DNA of 8,608 nt. It comes from Anaerolineae bacterium (GTDB lineage: Bacteria > Chloroflexota > Anaerolineae > 4572-78 > NAK82). Below, in pieces: positions 6,303 through 8,608 of this stretch. Every line of letters begins with the position of its first letter. Within the stretch, counting starts at the first letter, position 1. Location of the stretch: NCBI GenBank assembly GCA_025062175.1, contig JANXAX010000086.1:1-8608 (forward strand). The letters are read 5' to 3'. Below the pieces are notes generated by a model, which ran no database searches, was not told the origin of the DNA, and saw only the letters and a program-made list of their open reading frames with translations. The position numbers were made by a program, and so were the translations under genes.

Positions 6303-8608
6303 ACATCCACGCCTCGGTGCCCATCCTCTCCGTCGGCGCGATGCGAACGCGTTGGATTTTGCCTGCCGTCTTAGGTCTCTTTCTCGTGATGGGGAGTGTT
6401 TACAGTCTCGTCACGCCGATTTTCGAGGCGTCGGACGAACGCTGGCACTATCCGGTGGTGCGCCATATCGTCCGTACCGGTCGGTTGCCTGTGCAGGATC
6501 CGCAGAAACGCACCGACTGGCATCAGGAGGGCAGCCAGCCGCCGCTCTATTACCTCATCGCGGCAGCACTGACGGCGTGGATCCCAACGGAAGACTTCCA
6601 CCGTGTTTACGTCCCCAACCCGCATGCTGTGGTTGGCGAGCCGCTGGTGGTGGGGAACAAGAACATGATGGTGCACAGTGCTCGCGAAGATTGGCCCTGG
6701 CAGGGCACCACGCTGGCAGTGCATCTGATCCGTTCGTTCTCGGTAGTGCTGGGGGGCATCACCGTGTGGCTGACATACCGGATCGCGCGCCTGGTATGGC
6801 GAGCAGAGGAACGGGTGGCATGGCTGGCTGCGGCGTTGACGGCCTTCAATCCGATGTTCCTCTTCATCAGTGCCTCGGTGAACAACGACAATTTGGCAGC
6901 GCCCTTGGCCGCAGCGGCCATGTTCATCCTGCTGCGTGTCGTGCAGCGTGGCCAACGCGGGCGCGACGGTCTCGGGTTGGGCATCTTGCTGGGATTGGGC
7001 GCGATCACCAAGCTAAGTGTGCTCACCCTACTGCCTCTGACGCTGGGTGTCTTTCTCTGGGACGCATGGCGCGGCGGACGTCAAGGGCGTCCCAATGCCT
7101 GGCGTGACGGTGTCTTCAATCTGTTGCTCATCGCCGGTGGTATCGCACTTATCGCCGGCTGGTGGTACTGGCGCAACTGGACGTTGTATGGCGACCCAAC
7201 CGGTCTCAACCGCATGTTGGACATCGCCGGCCGTCGCAAAGAAGTGCTGACGTGGGAACGACTATGGTATGAGTTCGAAGGGTTCCGCATCACCTACTGG
7301 GCACTCTTCGGTGCCCTGAACATCCTGGCAGACCGCTGGATTTACACGCTTTTGGATGGGATCAGCCTCCTCGCTGGGGTGGGGCTGCTGTTCACTTGCA
7401 TCCGTTTGGTCGTCCAGCAGCACGAGCATAAGAGCAGTAGGGGCGTCTTACACATTGAACCTGCCGCGCTTCTGTTGCTCATTGGATGGGTGGTGTTGGT
7501 GCTGATAGCTCTGCTGCGCTGGACCAGCCAGACCTATGCGACCCAAGGCCGGTTGATGTTTGTCGCCATTGCCGGCATTTCCACCCTGCTGGCGACCGGG
7601 TTGTTGGTAGTAGTGCCGGGCTGCTTGCGCACCGCGGTAACGGCCGTGGTGGGCGGAGGGCTATGCGTGTTGGCCATGCTCAGCCCGTTTGTTTACATTG
7701 CACCCGCTTATGCGCGTCCCCCTCTGCTGCGGACTGCGCAGCTGCCGGCCGACGTCCACCGGGTGGATTGGACAGTCGACGGTGCGATGCGCCTGGTGGG
7801 CTACCGGCTCGAGCCCTCGCCCGCAACGCGAACATTGCCGGCCGTACGTCCCTTCGAGTTTTTGCCACTGACAGTATACTGGGAAGCTCTGCGACCAATC
7901 GATACCAATTACAGTGTGTTTGTGCATCTGTTGGGGCGCGACCGGCGCGTGGTGGGACAAGTGAACACCTATCCGGGTTTGGGATTGTGGCCCACGACAC
8001 AGCTGCAACCGGGGGATGTAGTCGCCGACACCTATCGGGTGCCGGTGGCTGCCGACGCGGCTGCACCCACTCTCGTGCGCGTGCACGTCGGGCTGTATCG
8101 TTACGAAGAGGCAGGGCGTCCGGGACTTGAGACGCGCAACATAGCAGGAGAACGGATCGAGCCGTGGCTGACGACGGTCAAGCTGGTACCATGGGAGTGG
8201 CCCCAGGTCGCGCCCACGCATCCTATGGGCGTCCAGCTGGGAGAAGCAATCCGGCTATCGGGTTATGACCTAGTTCAGACCGATGGGGATGGAGGGCCAC
8301 GGTATATGTTGACGCTCTACTGGGAGGCGCTTAGACGGCCGGCGGCGGACTACACCGTCTTCATTCAGTTGTGGGACGCGAGACGTCAGGTGGCTGGTTT
8401 CGACCGCCGTCCTTTGGGCGGCGACTATCCCACCGACTGGTGGGAAGAAGGCGAGCGCATCGTGGATCCGCACATGCTCGATCTCAGCCTGATACCTGCT
8501 GGGCGGTATCATTTACGGGTGGGGATGTATCGTTTGGACACTGGCGAGCGTCTGCCCGCGTATGACGCAACTGGCCCCTTGCCGGACTATGCGATACGAC
8601 TGGAACTG
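6299..8608 (+). CDS. GT-C-type membrane glycosyltransferase with C-terminal beta repeats (3' end outside window)
   Basis: The frame is open from ATG 6299 to the last base, 770 codons, with no stop; the true end lies beyond the window. Residues 19-465 contain about ten to eleven hydrophobic segments (for example 19-39, 139-160, 172-190, 272-290, 352-371, 387-407, 417-437, 444-465). The first outer loop has an acidic pair D46-E47 in 'FEASDERWHYP', followed by 'EGSQPPLYYL' (77-86). 'SVNNDNLAAP' (193-202) fits the ArnT/PMT-like GT-C group often seen in Chloroflexota. Such enzymes use polyprenyl-phosphate sugars and act outside the cytoplasm. After residue 485 come two related beta-rich repeats (487-630 and 643-770), annotated separately. 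The start overlaps the GT4 stop as ATGA, and GAGGTG (6288-6293) lies 5 bases upstream. An inner ATG at 6341 would also keep the first membrane segment. No catalytic assignment beyond GT-C-like is justified. Confidence 0.8.
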   Translation, partial: MNIHASVPILSVGAMRTRWILPAVLGLFLVMGSVYSLVTPIFEASDERWHYPVVRHIVRTGRLPVQDPQKRTDWHQEGSQPPLYYLIAAALTAWIPTEDFHRVYVPNPHAVVGEPLVVGNKNMMVHSAREDWPWQGTTLAVHLIRSFSVVLGGITVWLTYRIARLVWRAEERVAWLAAALTAFNPMFLFISASVNNDNLAAPLAAAAMFILLRVVQRGQRGRDGLGLGILLGLGAITKLSVLTLLPLTLGVFLWDAWRGGRQGRPNAWRDGVFNLLLIAGGIALIAGWWYWRNWTLYGDPTGLNRMLDIAGRRKEVLTWERLWYEFEGFRITYWALFGALNILADRWIYTLLDGISLLAGVGLLFTCIRLVVQQHEHKSSRGVLHIEPAALLLLIGWVVLVLIALLRWTSQTYATQGRLMFVAIAGISTLLATGLLVVVPGCLRTAVTAVVGGGLCVLAMLSPFVYIAPAYARPPLLRTAQLPADVHRVDWTVDGAMRLVGYRLEPSPATRTLPAVRPFEFLPLTVYWEALRPIDTNYSVFVHLLGRDRRVVGQVNTYPGLGLWPTTQLQPGDVVADTYRVPVAADAAAPTLVRVHVGLYRYEEAGRPGLETRNIAGERIEPWLTTVKLVPWEWPQVAPTHPMGVQLGEAIRLSGYDLVQTDGDGGPRYMLTLYWEALRRPAADYTVFIQLWDARRQVAGFDRRPLGGDYPTDWWEEGERIVDPHMLDLSLIPAGRYHLRVGMYRLDTGERLPAYDATGPLPDYAIRLEL
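7757..8608 (+). repeat. Two tandem beta-rich protein repeats at the C-terminus of the GT-C gene
   Basis: Repeat 1 covers residues 487-630 and repeat 2 residues 643-770 of the GT-C protein. Matching blocks are 'MRLVGYRL' with 'IRLSGYDL', 'LTVYWEALRP' with 'LTLYWEALRR', 'NYSVFVHLL' with 'DYTVFIQLW', 'WPTTQLQPGD' with 'YPTDWWEEGE', and 'VRVHVGLYR' with 'YHLRVGMYR'. Counted by eye over the 31 residues from 'LTVYW', about half are identical. Alternating hydrophobic residues suggest beta-sandwich folds. They would lie on the same side of the membrane as the active site if the helix count is odd, which I could not settle. The DNA itself is not obviously duplicated. A third copy could follow beyond the window. 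Confidence 0.7.

Noticed and set aside
6352..7107. A 251-codon plus-strand frame, and another at 7486-8130, inside the GT-C gene
   Set aside because: Both are out of frame with the GT-C protein, whose frame is open to the window edge and shows membrane helices and repeats. Their translations are Gly/Arg/Ala-rich and featureless.
1..8608. Search for CRISPR arrays, tRNA or rRNA genes, transposases, attachment sites and defence genes
   Set aside because: No regularly spaced direct repeats, cloverleaf-like segments, rRNA-like stretches, transposase motifs or defence-type domains were seen; almost all of the window is explained by the listed genes.

Overview
The window reads as part of a bacterial chromosome, moderately GC-rich by eye (not counted). 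It probably comes from a Chloroflexota (Anaerolineae- or Chloroflexia-like) organism. The main clue is the last gene: a multi-pass GT-C-type glycosyltransferase followed by tandem beta-rich repeats built on 'YWEA...Y.VF..L...PT' motifs, an architecture I associate with that phylum. The phylum call is inference from protein style, not from a marker gene.

Left part (1-967): the C-terminal end of a membrane protein, most like the membrane-embedded spermidine-synthase-like proteins, runs rightward. It overlaps by 47 bp, tail to tail, with a leftward gene for protein-L-isoaspartate O-methyltransferase (pcm). That enzyme carries an extra N-terminal transmembrane segment and a Thr/Pro/Arg-rich linker. 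A good promoter (TTGACG, 17 bp, TAAGAT) and a good Shine-Dalgarno site precede pcm.

Middle (968-1358): a 391-bp divergent intergenic region. It holds the pcm promoter, a candidate rightward promoter, one interrupted inverted repeat, one 12-bp palindrome and two very short unproven ORFs.

Right part (1359-8608): six tightly packed rightward genes that look like one operon. They are rmd-like GDP-4-keto-6-deoxymannose reductase, gmd GDP-mannose 4,6-dehydratase, a TatD-family metal-dependent hydrolase, a GT2 glycosyltransferase, a GT4-like GT-B glycosyltransferase, and the GT-C membrane glycosyltransferase, which is cut by the right edge. Gaps are 37, 11 and 1 bp, then two 4-bp ATGA overlaps. Together Gmd and Rmd would turn GDP-mannose into GDP-D-rhamnose (or a close 6-deoxyhexose). 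The two cytoplasmic glycosyltransferases would use nucleotide sugars to build a lipid-linked glycan, and the GT-C protein would transfer a lipid-linked sugar on the outer side of the membrane. TatD is the member with no obvious role in this pathway.

No RNA gene, CRISPR array, insertion sequence or phage gene was seen. I found no clearly new system. The points most worth checking are the GT-C/repeat fusion, the membrane-anchored Pcm, the TatD insertion and the altered active-site motif of the GT4-like enzyme.
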